Shown here one piece after another: positions 9,063 to 18,772 of a stretch of DNA of 64,000 bases. Each line of letters starts with the position of its first letter. Position 1 is the first letter of the stretch. The notes under the pieces were generated by a model that saw only the letters and a program-made list of their open reading frames with translations, was not told where the DNA came from and searched no databases. Source of the stretch: Symbiodinium natans (Eukaryota > Sar > Dinophyceae > Suessiales > Symbiodiniaceae). The stretch lies in NCBI GenBank assembly GCA_905221605.1, contig CAJNDS010002149.1:353972-417971 (forward strand), written 5' to 3'. Made by a program: the position numbers and the translations under genes.

Positions 9063-10307
9063 ATGGGGGACAATTTGCTGGTGGAGCTTCCAGCGAACTT
9101 TTCCTTGGACCATAAGAAAGGCAACCGTCAGCACATCCCGAAGCAGGGTGCCACACTGCCACAATGGCTTGTGCTGTATGTTGTCAAAAAAGGGGTGGAG
9201 CATCATGCGGAGGCTTGTGTCGCCATTAGGGCAACACAGGTTTGTTTGAAGGAGGGGGCCCTGAGCCCGGCTGAGGCGCTTCAGTGTCAACAGTGGTTTA
9301 ATGACACACGACACAGAAAACGGCCGGGCTCAGAAGGGTCCAGGGGAACAGAAGAAGAGTTCTTTTGTTGGAGTTTTGACCGTCTCTTTGCTTTTGATGC
9401 TCCCATTTGCTTGCGTCGGGAGCAGTTTGCTGGCAAGCAACTCCAGCGTGGCAGCAGGCCCCCAGCAGAACTGTGCAGTGTGCTGAGTCGGGCGTCAGGA
9501 AGCCATTTGCTCGGAGATGCTGAGGAGAACACGTTGGCAGAACTTGTGCAGAAGAAGGTTTGGATGCTGCAGGTACCTGCGGGTTTGGATATCCTGTCCC
9601 AGGCACAGGCCCAGGACCATGTCTCAGAAGATCTGAGGCTTTGGACACCCCACTCGATTGTGGCGGCTTTGCATGTGAAAGTAGCAGAGCCTGTGCCCTT
9701 GCCTGTGCCAGAGCAAGCGGCACAGGGAAACCCCGACGAAGCCCGTGGCGATAGTGACGGCGAGGATCCGGAAGCTGTTCAAGGGGCTGGGGAAGAATCG
9801 CCGCCCCCTGGGGGACAATCAGCAGCTGTTGCTGCCAGAATTGAGAAAGTAAAGCATCCCTTGACCCCCTTGCAAGAAATCCAGATTGTTCGCTTGAATT
9901 TCATGCTACAGAATCCAAGCGAGTTGCCTCGGGTTGTCAGTTGCGTGGCCAATTTTCTTGGGCCCTTCACAGGAACAATCCGGGGAGATGTCTTGCAGGA
10001 GGCCTTGGCTTCTGTGCCGGGCAGATACAAGGTGAGGCAACAGATGCTTCGATTGGATTGGCTGCACATGCTGCACAGGCGGTGCGTAATGCAAGAGCAA
10101 GTGCGTGACGGGGACAAGTCTGTGAGCAGGTTCCTGTCCATGGATGCCAGTCCACAGGGTGGATATGAGTACTTGGCCCTGACTGAGGAAGTTCTGGTTA
10201 GGCGTTTGCCGGTCATTCCTTCTTCCAATCCGTGGTCCGGCTTCGAGCACGAGTTTCGAACCATGCCTATCATGACACTTGCTCGAGGTGAGACCCGAAC
10301 CTTGTGA
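9063..10307 (+). CDS. Transposase, N-terminal part (DDE, first Asp)
   Basis: 414-residue frame from the ATG at 9063. Its C-terminal end contains RFLSMDASPQGGYEY, which I read as the first beta strand and catalytic Asp (residue 361) of an RNase H-fold DDE transposase. The rest is mixed helical sequence with an acidic linker near residues 225-250. The frame stops at the TGA at 10305-10307, but the next frame (-1 relative to this one) is open from 10292 and continues the protein. The two therefore look like one gene with a single frameshift between 10292 and 10304. I saw no classic slippery heptamer there. It may be a mutation, a sequencing or assembly error, or recoding. Confidence 0.7.
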   Translation: MGDNLLVELPANFSLDHKKGNRQHIPKQGATLPQWLVLYVVKKGVEHHAEACVAIRATQVCLKEGALSPAEALQCQQWFNDTRHRKRPGSEGSRGTEEEFFCWSFDRLFAFDAPICLRREQFAGKQLQRGSRPPAELCSVLSRASGSHLLGDAEENTLAELVQKKVWMLQVPAGLDILSQAQAQDHVSEDLRLWTPHSIVAALHVKVAEPVPLPVPEQAAQGNPDEARGDSDGEDPEAVQGAGEESPPPGGQSAAVAARIEKVKHPLTPLQEIQIVRLNFMLQNPSELPRVVSCVANFLGPFTGTIRGDVLQEALASVPGRYKVRQQMLRLDWLHMLHRRCVMQEQVRDGDKSVSRFLSMDASPQGGYEYLALTEEVLVRRLPVIPSSNPWSGFEHEFRTMPIMTLARGETRTL

Positions 10308-13300
10308 AGGCACAGCGGCTGAGGTCTGCCATCATACTGGAGTACGGGCAGGCGAACCTGGACATGTACCGAAAGCAGGTGAAAGGTTGGGTTTCCGATC
10401 AGGGAACGGAACGTGGCATCCCTCATTGGCCAATGGCAGCCGGCGAGCGAATGAACGAGCTGGCGGCTGCGTTGCAGGCAGAAGACCAGCCCTCTTTGGA
10501 GTTGCTGGCGACTGGAACGAGCCAAGAATTCTTGTTTAACAGTTTTACACATGCTGGTTTGCTCCACGTTCTTTTTAATGCTCTCGAGGAGACCTGCAAG
10601 TCCTGCCCCAGGTGGGACCAAGTGGAAAAAGAAGTCAGTGCTGTGAGCAAGTTGCTGACAAACCGTTCCTTTCGTGAGGTTGTTCTTTCCCGGATGATGC
10701 AAGAGGCGACAGCACAAGAGAAGAAAGTTGTGCAGGGCTATCATGGCGAGCTCTTGTCCTGGCGATGGGAGTCCCTGCATGAGACCTTGAAGCACTACCT
10801 GGAAGTCCGGCCTTTGCTGTCAAAATACTGGGATCGTGGGCTTCTGTCGTCTGAAGCTGCTTTGTGTGATCTTGTCTCGAGTGCACTGCAGGACCCATTT
10901 CATATCGCCTACATCCAGTGGGCGTTTATGTTTGCGGGCTTTGTGCAGGAACTTGCACATTGGAGCGAAGGATGCTTTTGTCACGATGCTGCCCTGAGGA
11001 AATGCAAAACCAAAGCCAGAAGGGCGTCCATCAAGTGCCCGTGGAAAGGCCGGCGTTCCAGCGTGCTCTGTGCCGGATGGAAGGACGAAGTGATCAGCAG
11101 GGTGCATCGTGTGACCAGCACCAGCTTCACAGAGACCATGCTCGAACTTCCTACCCAGGTGTCTGCTGCGATGGCTTTGCTGGACCAACAGGCCCGTGAC
11201 AAATGGGCATGCATTTTGAAGGAGAAGCTGGAGTACTTGGACCACGTGCCACATCGGCTGGCAGGGGCCTATGCCCACCATGCCAGGCCCGACTTGTATG
11301 GCTTGCAGCACAGCAAGCAGATTGTGCGGGAATGTTTTGAGGAGTATAATGCTTTGAAAGAGCAGGGTCGAACGAATGCACTTCTTCAAGGTTTGTTCGA
11401 GCGTCGTGGCGATGCGGGCCTGGCTGACCAATTGTGGGCTTTTGGGCAAAGTTCACCTGACGAGACTCTGGAGAACTTTCCGTGTGCTTGGGCAGAAATT
11501 CAAGAGCGAGCGTTTTGCTCCATGGTTGAGCGGAGCACTGAGAGACAGCATGTTTTGATCAAGATCGGGGGCCGGAGAACCCTGAGGTTTGGGGGGCCTG
11601 CGATGACATGTGTGCGTGCCCGGCGTGCCCAACTGCAGGCGATGATCGACGATGCACGGCAGTGTGCCTTTCTAGCAAGGGAATGGAAGCGACGAGGGTT
11701 GGAAGCAGATCTTCTTTCCCATCTGTTGACCAAGGAAGAGTGTGCCTGCAAGACGAAGAGTTACCTGGTGTCCCGGATTTATGGCTACAATGAGGCCGAC
11801 CATTTCTTGGACGATCTGCGTGAAGAGGAGCAGGCGGCCCAGGCATTGCAAGCAGCCACGACCCTGGCGTTAAAGGCTGGTGACGAACAGCACCAGGTGG
11901 CATCGTCCCTGGACAAACGGCAGTGGATGATTGTGGACTACATCAAAAGCCAGCTCGAGTCTGGCATGCTCTTCAGTGTGCCGGAGATGTTGTTTGATTC
12001 ACTTTTGCCAGATGCCGAGTCGGAGGCTTTGCAGGAGGGTGTGAATTTGGACCTTTGGAGTTTTGTGAATGCGTTCATGACAGAGGAGGCCGTCTTCCCC
12101 CCCAGCGAGTTGGTGTACTGCTATGTCTTGGATGCGAAGCCCGAGAAACGAGCACAGCAAAAAGGCTTGACTCACGTGGACAGGCGTGGCCACATGAAAG
12201 TCCTGAGGTTCTTGAATGTGGACCTGCAGAGCCCAGCAGAGCCCCGGGTCACATACTCCCACACGGCCCGGCACACACTGGACTTGCTGAAGCTGGCCAC
12301 TCCGGCTGGCTTGAAGCTGCTTGAGTCTCAGTGCACACTTTGGGCATCAACTGCCAAATCCTTGCAAGTGCAGGTCATGCCAATTGAGGGACCTCAGGCG
12401 TCGCCGGATGGTTACCCGTCCCACTCGCTTAGCTTGCCTGCGTTCGTGACCGATGACGACATGTTGGAGGATCTGCGAGGAGAAGCACAGCCTGACAGGC
12501 AGGCCCTGTCCGTGGCGGAAGCATCTCAGCAACAGCCACAGGCCGTGGCAACCCTGGCAGGAATTCCAACACAGCACGAAGAAGCCCTCCTCCAAACTTT
12601 GCTTGAGAGCCGAGCTCTGGGTGAAAACTTTCAGGCGCCTCTTGATCTTCCGTATTACAATACGGAAGCAGCTGCAGGTCTTCACCGTCGAGGTCTCATC
12701 AAGCTTCGTGAGGATGCTTTTGGCTCAACGGAAATTGCACTGAGTGATGCCACGAACGTTGTCAGCGTTTTGAGTCTGACCGACCCCATAAGTCTCTGTG
12801 CGGATGAGGTTTGCATGCGAAACCCACCTGGCAGAAACAAGCTTGCCTGGCTGAAATCCTTGGTTCAGGATGGATGGCAGCCAGCTGATGATGTCGAGGA
12901 TTGGCATAGAAAAGGTGGTGAGAGGAAGCTGCCTGAAAACATAATCCAGCGACCAGAGAGCCACTTGAAGGCACTCCGTGTCCATGAGAGCATCTTCGAA
13001 AAGCCTGGGGGACTGTTGCGAATTTGCCATTCAGGCTCTGCTGCTTTCTACGACTTTCTTTTGACAGCAGCTGATTTGTCCGACGTGCAGAGTTGGTCAT
13101 TGCAGCAGTGCCGTGAGTTTGCTGCAGATCGAAAGCGGAAAGCTGCCCGGGCAGCACAGGATGCACAGCAGCGTGGGCTTCGGGCTGTGGAGAAACCTTT
13201 GTCGCTGGCTCTGGACTTGCCAGCAGAGCCTTCTGTGCCGTGCCGAATCCCAGGGATGCACGACTTTGTAGTCCATTATGATAACTGGACTCACCAGAGT

Positions 13301-13522
13301 GGCCATCGGCGAGCTTTCGTTCAGTGCAGGGAAGCATCTCATGGCAACTGCAGGAGATACACTTTCCTGCGACAGCATTCTGACAAGGCCACTGCGGTGG
13401 CATGGCTGTTAGCGTGGGTGATGGAAGCTTCGAGATTTGAGACAGGAGCTGAGCATGTCAAGTTCAATCCCACGAGTCAGAGTGTCAAGAGATGCAAGGA
13501 TAGGCAGCACTTAGGGGCCTAG
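10292..13522 (+). CDS. Transposase, main part (DDE, second Asp and Glu, Cys-rich insert)
   Basis: Frame open from 10292 to the TAG at 13520-13522, about 1,075 codons; it lacks an ATG at its start and continues 9063-10307. Visible motifs, numbered from the GTG at 10304: KGWVSDQGTERG with the likely second catalytic Asp (residue 32); a Cys/His insert GCFCHDAALRKCK...CPWKGRRSSVLCAG (about 225-262); and MVERSTERQH with the likely catalytic Glu (about 409). The spacing of D, D, zinc-binding insert and E resembles hAT-like and other RNase H-fold transposases that have an insertion domain. The 500-residue C-terminal region is unrecognised. Together with the TIRs and 8-bp TSD, this is the best candidate for the mobilising enzyme. 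Confidence 0.7.
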   Translation, partial: DPNLVKAQRLRSAIILEYGQANLDMYRKQVKGWVSDQGTERGIPHWPMAAGERMNELAAALQAEDQPSLELLATGTSQEFLFNSFTHAGLLHVLFNALEETCKSCPRWDQVEKEVSAVSKLLTNRSFREVVLSRMMQEATAQEKKVVQGYHGELLSWRWESLHETLKHYLEVRPLLSKYWDRGLLSSEAALCDLVSSALQDPFHIAYIQWAFMFAGFVQELAHWSEGCFCHDAALRKCKTKARRASIKCPWKGRRSSVLCAGWKDEVISRVHRVTSTSFTETMLELPTQVSAAMALLDQQARDKWACILKEKLEYLDHVPHRLAGAYAHHARPDLYGLQHSKQIVRECFEEYNALKEQGRTNALLQGLFERRGDAGLADQLWAFGQSSPDETLENFPCAWAEIQERAFCSMVERSTERQHVLIKIGGRRTLRFGGPAMTCVRARRAQLQAMIDDARQCAFLAREWKRRGLEADLLSHLLTKEECACKTKSYLVSRIYGYNEADHFLDDLREEEQAAQALQAATTLALKAGDEQHQVASSLDKRQWMIVDYIKSQLESGMLFSVPEMLFDSLLPDAESEALQEGVNLDLWSFVNAFMTEEAVFPPSELVYCYVLDAKPEKRAQQKGLTHVDRRGHMKVLRFLNVDLQSPAEPRVTYSHTARHTLDLLKLATPAGLKLLESQCTLWASTAKSLQVQVMPIEGPQASPDGYPSHSLSLPAFVTDDDMLEDLRGEAQPDRQALSVAEASQQQPQAVATLAGIPTQHEEALLQTLLESRALGENFQAPLDLPYYNTEAAAGLHRRGLIKLREDAFGSTEIALSDATNVVSVLSLTDPISLCADEVCMRNPPGRNKLAWLKSLVQDGWQPADDVEDWHRKGGERKLPENIIQRPESHLKALRVHESIFEKPGGLLRICHSGSAAFYDFLLTAADLSDVQSWSLQQCREFAADRKRKAARAAQDAQQRGLRAVEKPLSLALDLPAEPSVPCRIPGMHDFVVHYDNWTHQSGHRRAFVQCREASHGNCRRYTFLRQHSDKATAVAWLLAWVMEASRFETGAEHVKFNPTSQSVKRCKDRQHLGA

Positions 13523-13906
13523 GCGTCTTGTCGATCAAACAGCGAGTTTTGTGAAAAAAAATCCCCCCAAACACTGTGCTGTTGCTCACTGCGTCTCCCG
13601 TCATGTCCCTTTTGAGCTGTGTTTGTGCTGCAGGATTTTGGGCTTATGGGTGCTGGGAGGAGCAGGGAGCGGACACCCAGGCCATGCGAGGGTTGGGTTT
13701 GGGTTTTGGGTTTAGGGTTTAGCATTTAGGGTTGAGGGTTTGAGGTTTAGGGTTTAGGGTTTAGGGTTTAGGGGTTAGGGGTTAGGGGTTAGGGGTTACG
13801 GGTTAGGGTTTAGTTTAGGGTTTAGGGTTTCGGGTTTAGGGTTTAGGGTTCAGGGTTTAGGAAGGGTTTTGGGTCAAGGGTTAAGGGTTCAGGGCTTCGT
13901 CTCGCC
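13523..13906. repeat. Noncoding gap with telomere-like TTTAGGG tract (13690-13861)
   Basis: After the transposase stop comes about 150 bp of unremarkable sequence. Then follows about 170 bp of degenerate TTTAGGG units, with variants TTAGGGG, TTCGGG and TTGAGGG and two short perfect runs. It is interstitial and internal to a transposon, so it is not a functional chromosome end. Confidence 0.9.
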
Positions 13907-14006
13907 TCAGTGGCCGGGGCCTTCGGGCCTGCAGGTGCTGAGGGAAGCTCGTGCAGTCGGTGCCCTGTTTGTCAGTGGCCGGGGCCTTCGGGCCTGCAGG
14001 TGCTGA
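13907..14006 (+). repeat. 35-bp direct repeat, two copies
   Basis: A 35-bp unit starting TCAGTGGCCGGGGCCTTCGG and ending GCAGGTGCTGA occurs at 13907-13941 and again at 13972-14006. It lies in the presumed leader of the RS-rich protein gene. Function unknown. Confidence 0.85.
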
Positions 14007-14117
14007 CAGACAGGGCATGCAGGCGGCGAGCAAGCGAAGGGGTTTATCGAGGGGCTGTGGGTTAAGGGCTAAAAGCGAGAGTGTTTTTTCTTCTTTGCCT
14101 TCCCTGTCAGGAGAAAC

Positions 14118-15509
14118 ATGCCTGGGCCGAACACGGCAAAAGCAAAAGCGGCTGGGCCGACTGGTGCGGTTGGCGGGGCCGAGAAGCAGCGAGCTTGCTC
14201 GGCGGACAGAAAGAGCCCGAGCAACCGGTCCTCCGAAGAGGAGGACAAGAAGGACAGAAAAAGCCGAAGCCACCGGTCATCCGATGAGGACGACAAGAAG
14301 GACAGAAAGAGCCCAAGCCACCGGTCATCGGATGAGGAGAAGAAGGACAAGGAGTCCTCAGAAGAAGGCTCTGGCTCGGGTGATGGCTCGGGCTCCAAGA
14401 CCTCGAAGGATTCCCCGGCTAGGGGCCGTCGTCGGCAAGAGTCGACTGAGACGGAACGGAAGAGCCGCCGAGACCGTAGCCGGAAGCAGTCGCGATCCGG
14501 GAGCAGCGAAAGAGAACGAGGACGTCGGGGCTCTCGCCGTGGGCGAGAGCGGTCAGAGACGACGGCCGAGAAAGATGAGGGCCGTGAGGGGCAGCCATCA
14601 GAAATGGTGGCAAAAGGCCGGAAATCTGAGGAGAGCCAGCGAGGCCGTGACACGGAAAGGGGAGAGGCGGGAGCGGGGAGCTCAAGGCCCAGGTCCTGGT
14701 CATTGGTGACCAATGCTGCCGACAAGGGCGAGACGGCCCAAGACAAAGGGGGCAGCACGCCCCAGGCCGGGCAGAAGAGGGACCACAGTGAGGAGATCTT
14801 TGGGCCCTTCGGCACTGACGTGCCGCAGTTCACGATTCGGGCCCTCCCAGCAGACAAGGCCGCTGGCTTTTACAAAGGCCAGTGGCAGGAAGAGAAGGTG
14901 CGGTGCCCTGTGTGCTGGCAGGTGAAGCCACGGACAACGATGTGGCTTCACCTGCAGCAGAACTCGATGTGCCTTTGGTGGCAAAAAAAGTACCAGGGCA
15001 TCGAGTACAAGGCTGAGTTCCAGTGCATGCACTGCGACAAGATGTTTTACCAAGCCACAGCCAGGGACCAGCACGAGCACCGCTGCTGGCTCAACCAGCC
15101 CCCGGCGGAGCCGAAGGATCCTCCTCGAGCAAGGGTGGCTTCGGAGCAAGCTGCAGAAGAACAAAGGGCCACTTCTCCAGCTCGGGCAGAGGTCCAAGAA
15201 GAGCGACGGGCCAGAAGCCAGCCTGCAGAGGTGCACCTGCGAACAGACTCAAAAGTTCGCAGGAGCAGAGAGAAGAAGGAAAAAAAGGAGAAGAAGCAGG
15301 CCAAAAAGTCGAGGATGCCAAGCCGGCCCCGAAGTGCCCGAAGCCACCGCTCTCGACAGCAGTCGGTCAAGAGTGAAGAGAAGAGCCCAGAGCCACCAGG
15401 GCCATCCAGCGGCCCCGGGAGGAAGCGGGAGGAGCGATCCCGGAGCAGGGAACGCTCAAGGCTGCGAGCATTCGAAAAGCTCCTGGATATGGGCAACAGA
15501 ATCTTGTAG
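14118..15509 (+). CDS. RS-rich protein with two zinc-finger-like motifs
   Basis: 463-residue protein from the ATG at 14118. The first 215 residues are low-complexity Arg/Ser/Glu/Lys with imperfect repeats of DKKDRKSPSHRSSDE, like an SR-type domain. A central folded part contains VRCPVCWQVKPRTTMWLHLQ (CxxC with later His/Cys) and FQCMHCDKMFYQ...HEHRC (C2HC/C2H2-like), probably zinc-binding. The C-terminus is again basic and RS-rich. It is the second cargo gene of the transposon, on the same strand as the transposase. A nucleic-acid-binding or nuclear-speckle-type role is plausible, but I do not recognise the family. Confidence 0.75.
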   Translation: MPGPNTAKAKAAGPTGAVGGAEKQRACSADRKSPSNRSSEEEDKKDRKSRSHRSSDEDDKKDRKSPSHRSSDEEKKDKESSEEGSGSGDGSGSKTSKDSPARGRRRQESTETERKSRRDRSRKQSRSGSSERERGRRGSRRGRERSETTAEKDEGREGQPSEMVAKGRKSEESQRGRDTERGEAGAGSSRPRSWSLVTNAADKGETAQDKGGSTPQAGQKRDHSEEIFGPFGTDVPQFTIRALPADKAAGFYKGQWQEEKVRCPVCWQVKPRTTMWLHLQQNSMCLWWQKKYQGIEYKAEFQCMHCDKMFYQATARDQHEHRCWLNQPPAEPKDPPRARVASEQAAEEQRATSPARAEVQEERRARSQPAEVHLRTDSKVRRSREKKEKKEKKQAKKSRMPSRPRSARSHRSRQQSVKSEEKSPEPPGPSSGPGRKREERSRSRERSRLRAFEKLLDMGNRIL

Positions 15510-15815
15510 TTGTGGTTTCACCGCCAGAGGTGCGAAAGCACCAGATGACACTGGCTGGTAGGCTTGTGCGAAGAGCAAGAGTAGGAGCAAGGTGCTAGGA
15601 CCCCCTAAGGCCCTATAGCCCTAGCAGTTATGGCCCAGATAGGAGGGTTTTGGGTTGATTAGGGTGGCACAAGCCGCGCCGGAGTGCGGAACTGGGAGCT
15701 GGAGCTCTTCCAAGTGAAAAAGAAGGGTGCGTCTTGCTTGTTTGGGGTGGGGTTCTAGCACGGGTCGTCCCAAACCAATTTTTGTGTGTGATTTTAGGTG
15801 GGGTTGGGGGGGGGG
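15510..15815. other. Noncoding spacer
   Basis: Nothing recognised apart from a G-run (15806-15817) just before the minisatellite. Confidence 0.5.
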
Positions 15816-16253
15816 GTGTCCCGACAGTGTCCCGGCACTGTCCCGGCAGTGTCCCGGCAGTGTCCCGGCAGTGTCCCGGCAGTGTCCCGGCCTGTCCCGG
15901 CCTGTCCTGGTGTGGGTCCCGGCGTCCCGCCGCGTCCCGCCCACGTCCCGCCCACGTCCCGCCCACGTCCCGCCCTCGTCCCGCCCGCGTCCCGCCCGCG
16001 TCCCGCCCACGTCCCGCCCACGTCCCGCCAGCGTCCCGCCAGCGTCCCGCCCACGTCCCGCCAGCGTCCCGCCAGCGTCCCGCCAGTGTCCCGGCAGCGT
16101 CCCGCCAGCGTCCCGCCAGCGTCTCGTTAGCGTTTTGCCAGCGTCCCGCCCGCATCCCGCCCACGTCCCGCCCACGTCCCGCCAGCGTCCCGCCCATCCA
16201 GCCGGCATCCCGCCACCAGCGTCCTGCCCGTCCCACCCACGTCCCCTCACCCA
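15816..16253. repeat. 11-bp GTCCCGCC minisatellite
   Basis: About 440 bp of tandem 11-mers. It begins as CAGTGTCCCGG and shifts to CACGTCCCGCC and CAGCGTCCCGC. Because 11 is not a multiple of three and the unit lacks stops, both strands show open frames of 85-215 codons rich in Arg, Pro, Val and Ser (or Gly, Asp, Thr). These are repeat artefacts, not genes. Confidence 0.95.
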
Positions 16254-16984
16254 CGTCACGCTTTGGTCCCACCCTTGTTCCTCCCTTGCACCGCCCGTGT
16301 CCGGCTGTGAAGGGTTTGGGTTTATTGTTTAGCGTTTAGCAATGGTTTAGGTTTAGTCTTTAGGGTTGAGGGTTGAGGCGGTTGAGGGTTTACGGTTTCT
16401 GGGGCCACATCCAGACTCCGTGCCCGTTTTTCCCGTGCCCATTGCTTGCTGGCTGTCTTTCTTCAGGGTTTGGTGTGCTTGTTGGACATGCGGCGTTGTT
16501 TTCCGTTAGTTTTCGGCTCTTCCCAAGACAGTGTACTGTCCACAATGGCTCGTTCGCGTACACCCACTCACAGGGCGAGAAATCGCAGCGAGAAGGAGAC
16601 AGGCGAGACAAAGCAGCAGATCGTCGAGGACTCTGGAAAAGGGGCCCGTGAGCAGCACCCGCCCCGCTCACGGAGCCCCAGAAACAGGGAAGAGTGGCGA
16701 TGGTGCTGGCGTTGGTCAGAGAATGTGTGGTGGTGGGAGTGGTTTCCCGTCACCAAATCATGGCTTCGAGAGCACTGAGCCAGCACGAGTGCAGAGCACA
16801 TGTTTGCGAGCTGCAGCAGGCAGGCAGCAGGTGTTTTGCAAAGGGGGCCTGCAAGTTAATTAATGTAGGTTTTGCTCGCATGCTTCTGCAGCATGGGGGG
16901 CCGAGAGAAATTATAGTAGCTCCGGAATAGACCTTTGTTCTGGCACAATGGAAACCATTGGAAGCCCGACGGTCAACAGTCAAG
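16254..16984. other. Noncoding region before the methyltransferase gene
   Basis: Contains short TTTAGG/GTTGAGGG telomere-like degeneracy (16316-16395). The small open frames present are not supported. It ends in the likely leader of the methyltransferase gene. No spliced-leader relict was found here. Confidence 0.5.
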
Positions 16985-18772
16985 ATGGCAGCAAGACAAC
17001 GTAAAAAAATGTGCTCGAGCAGACTATCATGTTTTCATGCAAACATGTTCCTCGAGTCAGTTTGTGCAGCCTCACAAGCTTGCCTCGATCCAGACACACC
17101 ACCCCCAAAACCTATCCTTGAGTTTGCATTCGATGCTGTCTCTCATGTGCACCTGTGCTCCAGCTGGAGTTTGTCGCCAGAGACGATTGTATTATCAGCG
17201 TTCTTTGTTCTGGGCTGTATCTTGTATCTTGCAGACACATATTGGCTAGAACATTCATTCTCGCATATAGATGAATCTTTAGGCATTCTTACGGCGTCTG
17301 CAGCTATGTTTGCACTGCAAGAAAATGGAAGTCGGTCCATGGGCAAGGAGCCCATGGACCTGAAGCTTGCAGCTTACAGGGCAGGGCGTGTGCTGCGAGT
17401 TCTCGGTCGGCCGGTGCGAGCAACCGAGCCATGTTTGGGCCTCGGCGGCCTTCGACGATTGTGTCAGCTCTGCGAGAGCCCATACCGACCCACACAGGCC
17501 TTTGATGTGGACGATGCTTTGTCTGCCTACCACAAAGGATTGCAGCAACAGCAGCAAGACATGGAGGAAGGCTTGCACATTGGGGAGTTTGCTGGAGATG
17601 TGAACACATTTCCATTGGCGAGCTTGGAACCATCAGAGATCTTTTGTGCAGGGCCACCCTGCCAGCCATGGGCAGGCACAGGCAAAGGCGATGGTGTCTT
17701 GAACGAAAGAAGCGATGTGTTCGAGACTTGTGTGTCGTGGGTAATCGAATTGGGTTGGAAAGGCCAGCTGGTGGCCTTCACGATAGAAAACTCGGCCAGG
17801 TTGATGATGGACCCCTACAGCCAGGAGGTGCTGAGAACATTGAGGCTGTGTTTGCCAATGTTCGTGGTCGAAGCCACGGTGCATGACTTGAGCGAGTTTT
17901 GTCCACAGCAGCGTCAGCGAATGTGGATCAGAGGGTTGAGAATGGATTGCAATGGATGGCGGACTTCTTTACCGCCACCATTGACAGCTGCTGAGCTTGG
18001 GGGTCGGCTCTCTTTCGAGGGAATGCTGGACAAAAAGATCGACCCCATCAACCCGACATCCTTGTCTGCCACGATGCGTTGCAATTTGGCTGTGTATATG
18101 AGGACCATTGTGCAGGATGTGCAGCAGGGGAAGGCCGGAGAAATTGCAGTTCTTCAGCTGGACAGAAACCCCTTGAGGGAATTCAGCTGCACCGTACTGT
18201 ACGACTGCATTCCGGCCTTGAGAACAAGCGGGCCCAGGCTTTTCTTGTTGCATTGCGAGGATGTGCAGCACGAAAAACTTTGGCACCAGCACCAGCTGCA
18301 CAGGTTCCTTTCCTTGGAGGGAAGATACCGATTTCAGGGGCATGATCCTCATGGGTGTATGCTCTTCCGTACGAAAACAGATGCAGCCAGGGCAGTGGGC
18401 AATGCCTACCATCCCCTGCAACTTGCTGCCATGCTTTGCCCTTTGTTAGAGGCAGCCTATGTCAGGGGGTGCTTAAAGGAGAAGCCAGAGACCTTGACTG
18501 AGTCCGAGCTCAGATCCCTGTGCCCGTCGGCAAGCGAACTGTTGGGTTTTGCTGGCAACAACGAGAATCAGGATGTGAAGCGTGAAAGTGTTTGTGTGAA
18601 AAAAGAGACAGCAAGCACAAAGAAAGAACCAGCAGAGCTGCCCAAAAGAAAGAGGCCCTGCCAAGCGACAGGAATAGTGTGGCAGGCAGGACAGCTCAAG
18701 CAACATGCTGCCAGCCAGGTGCTGGACTTGGCCTCTCCTCAAAGGCGAGTGCGACACAAGGGCCCGTCCTGA
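16985..18772 (+). CDS. C5 cytosine-specific DNA methyltransferase (transposon cargo)
   Basis: 595 residues from the first in-frame ATG at 16985; the open frame extends a little further upstream without an ATG. Conserved C5-methyltransferase motifs appear in order: motif I-like ATEPCLGLGGLRRL (SAM pocket, near residue 148); motif IV GPPCQPW with the catalytic Cys at about 226; motif VI FTIENSARL (Glu of the usual ENV, near 268); motif VIII QQRQRMW (near 309); a variable target-recognition stretch (about 315-460); and motif X AVGNAYHPLQLAAML (near 472). A Lys-rich tail could be a nuclear signal. It should transfer methyl from SAM to cytosine C5. No chromatin-reader domain is visible. Retrotransposon-encoded methyltransferases are known in dinoflagellates; here the host element is a TIR transposon. 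Confidence 0.9.
   Translation: MAARQRKKMCSSRLSCFHANMFLESVCAASQACLDPDTPPPKPILEFAFDAVSHVHLCSSWSLSPETIVLSAFFVLGCILYLADTYWLEHSFSHIDESLGILTASAAMFALQENGSRSMGKEPMDLKLAAYRAGRVLRVLGRPVRATEPCLGLGGLRRLCQLCESPYRPTQAFDVDDALSAYHKGLQQQQQDMEEGLHIGEFAGDVNTFPLASLEPSEIFCAGPPCQPWAGTGKGDGVLNERSDVFETCVSWVIELGWKGQLVAFTIENSARLMMDPYSQEVLRTLRLCLPMFVVEATVHDLSEFCPQQRQRMWIRGLRMDCNGWRTSLPPPLTAAELGGRLSFEGMLDKKIDPINPTSLSATMRCNLAVYMRTIVQDVQQGKAGEIAVLQLDRNPLREFSCTVLYDCIPALRTSGPRLFLLHCEDVQHEKLWHQHQLHRFLSLEGRYRFQGHDPHGCMLFRTKTDAARAVGNAYHPLQLAAMLCPLLEAAYVRGCLKEKPETLTESELRSLCPSASELLGFAGNNENQDVKRESVCVKKETASTKKEPAELPKRKRPCQATGIVWQAGQLKQHAASQVLDLASPQRRVRHKGPS

Noticed and set aside
13690..13861. Possible true telomere or chromosome end
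   Set aside because: The tract is short, degenerate and internal to a transposon with genes on both sides.
15628..16339. Long ORFs of 85-214 codons on both strands (Arg/Pro/Val-rich or Gly/Asp/Thr-rich)
   Set aside because: They are readings of the 11-bp minisatellite in every frame; no start context or non-repeat domain.
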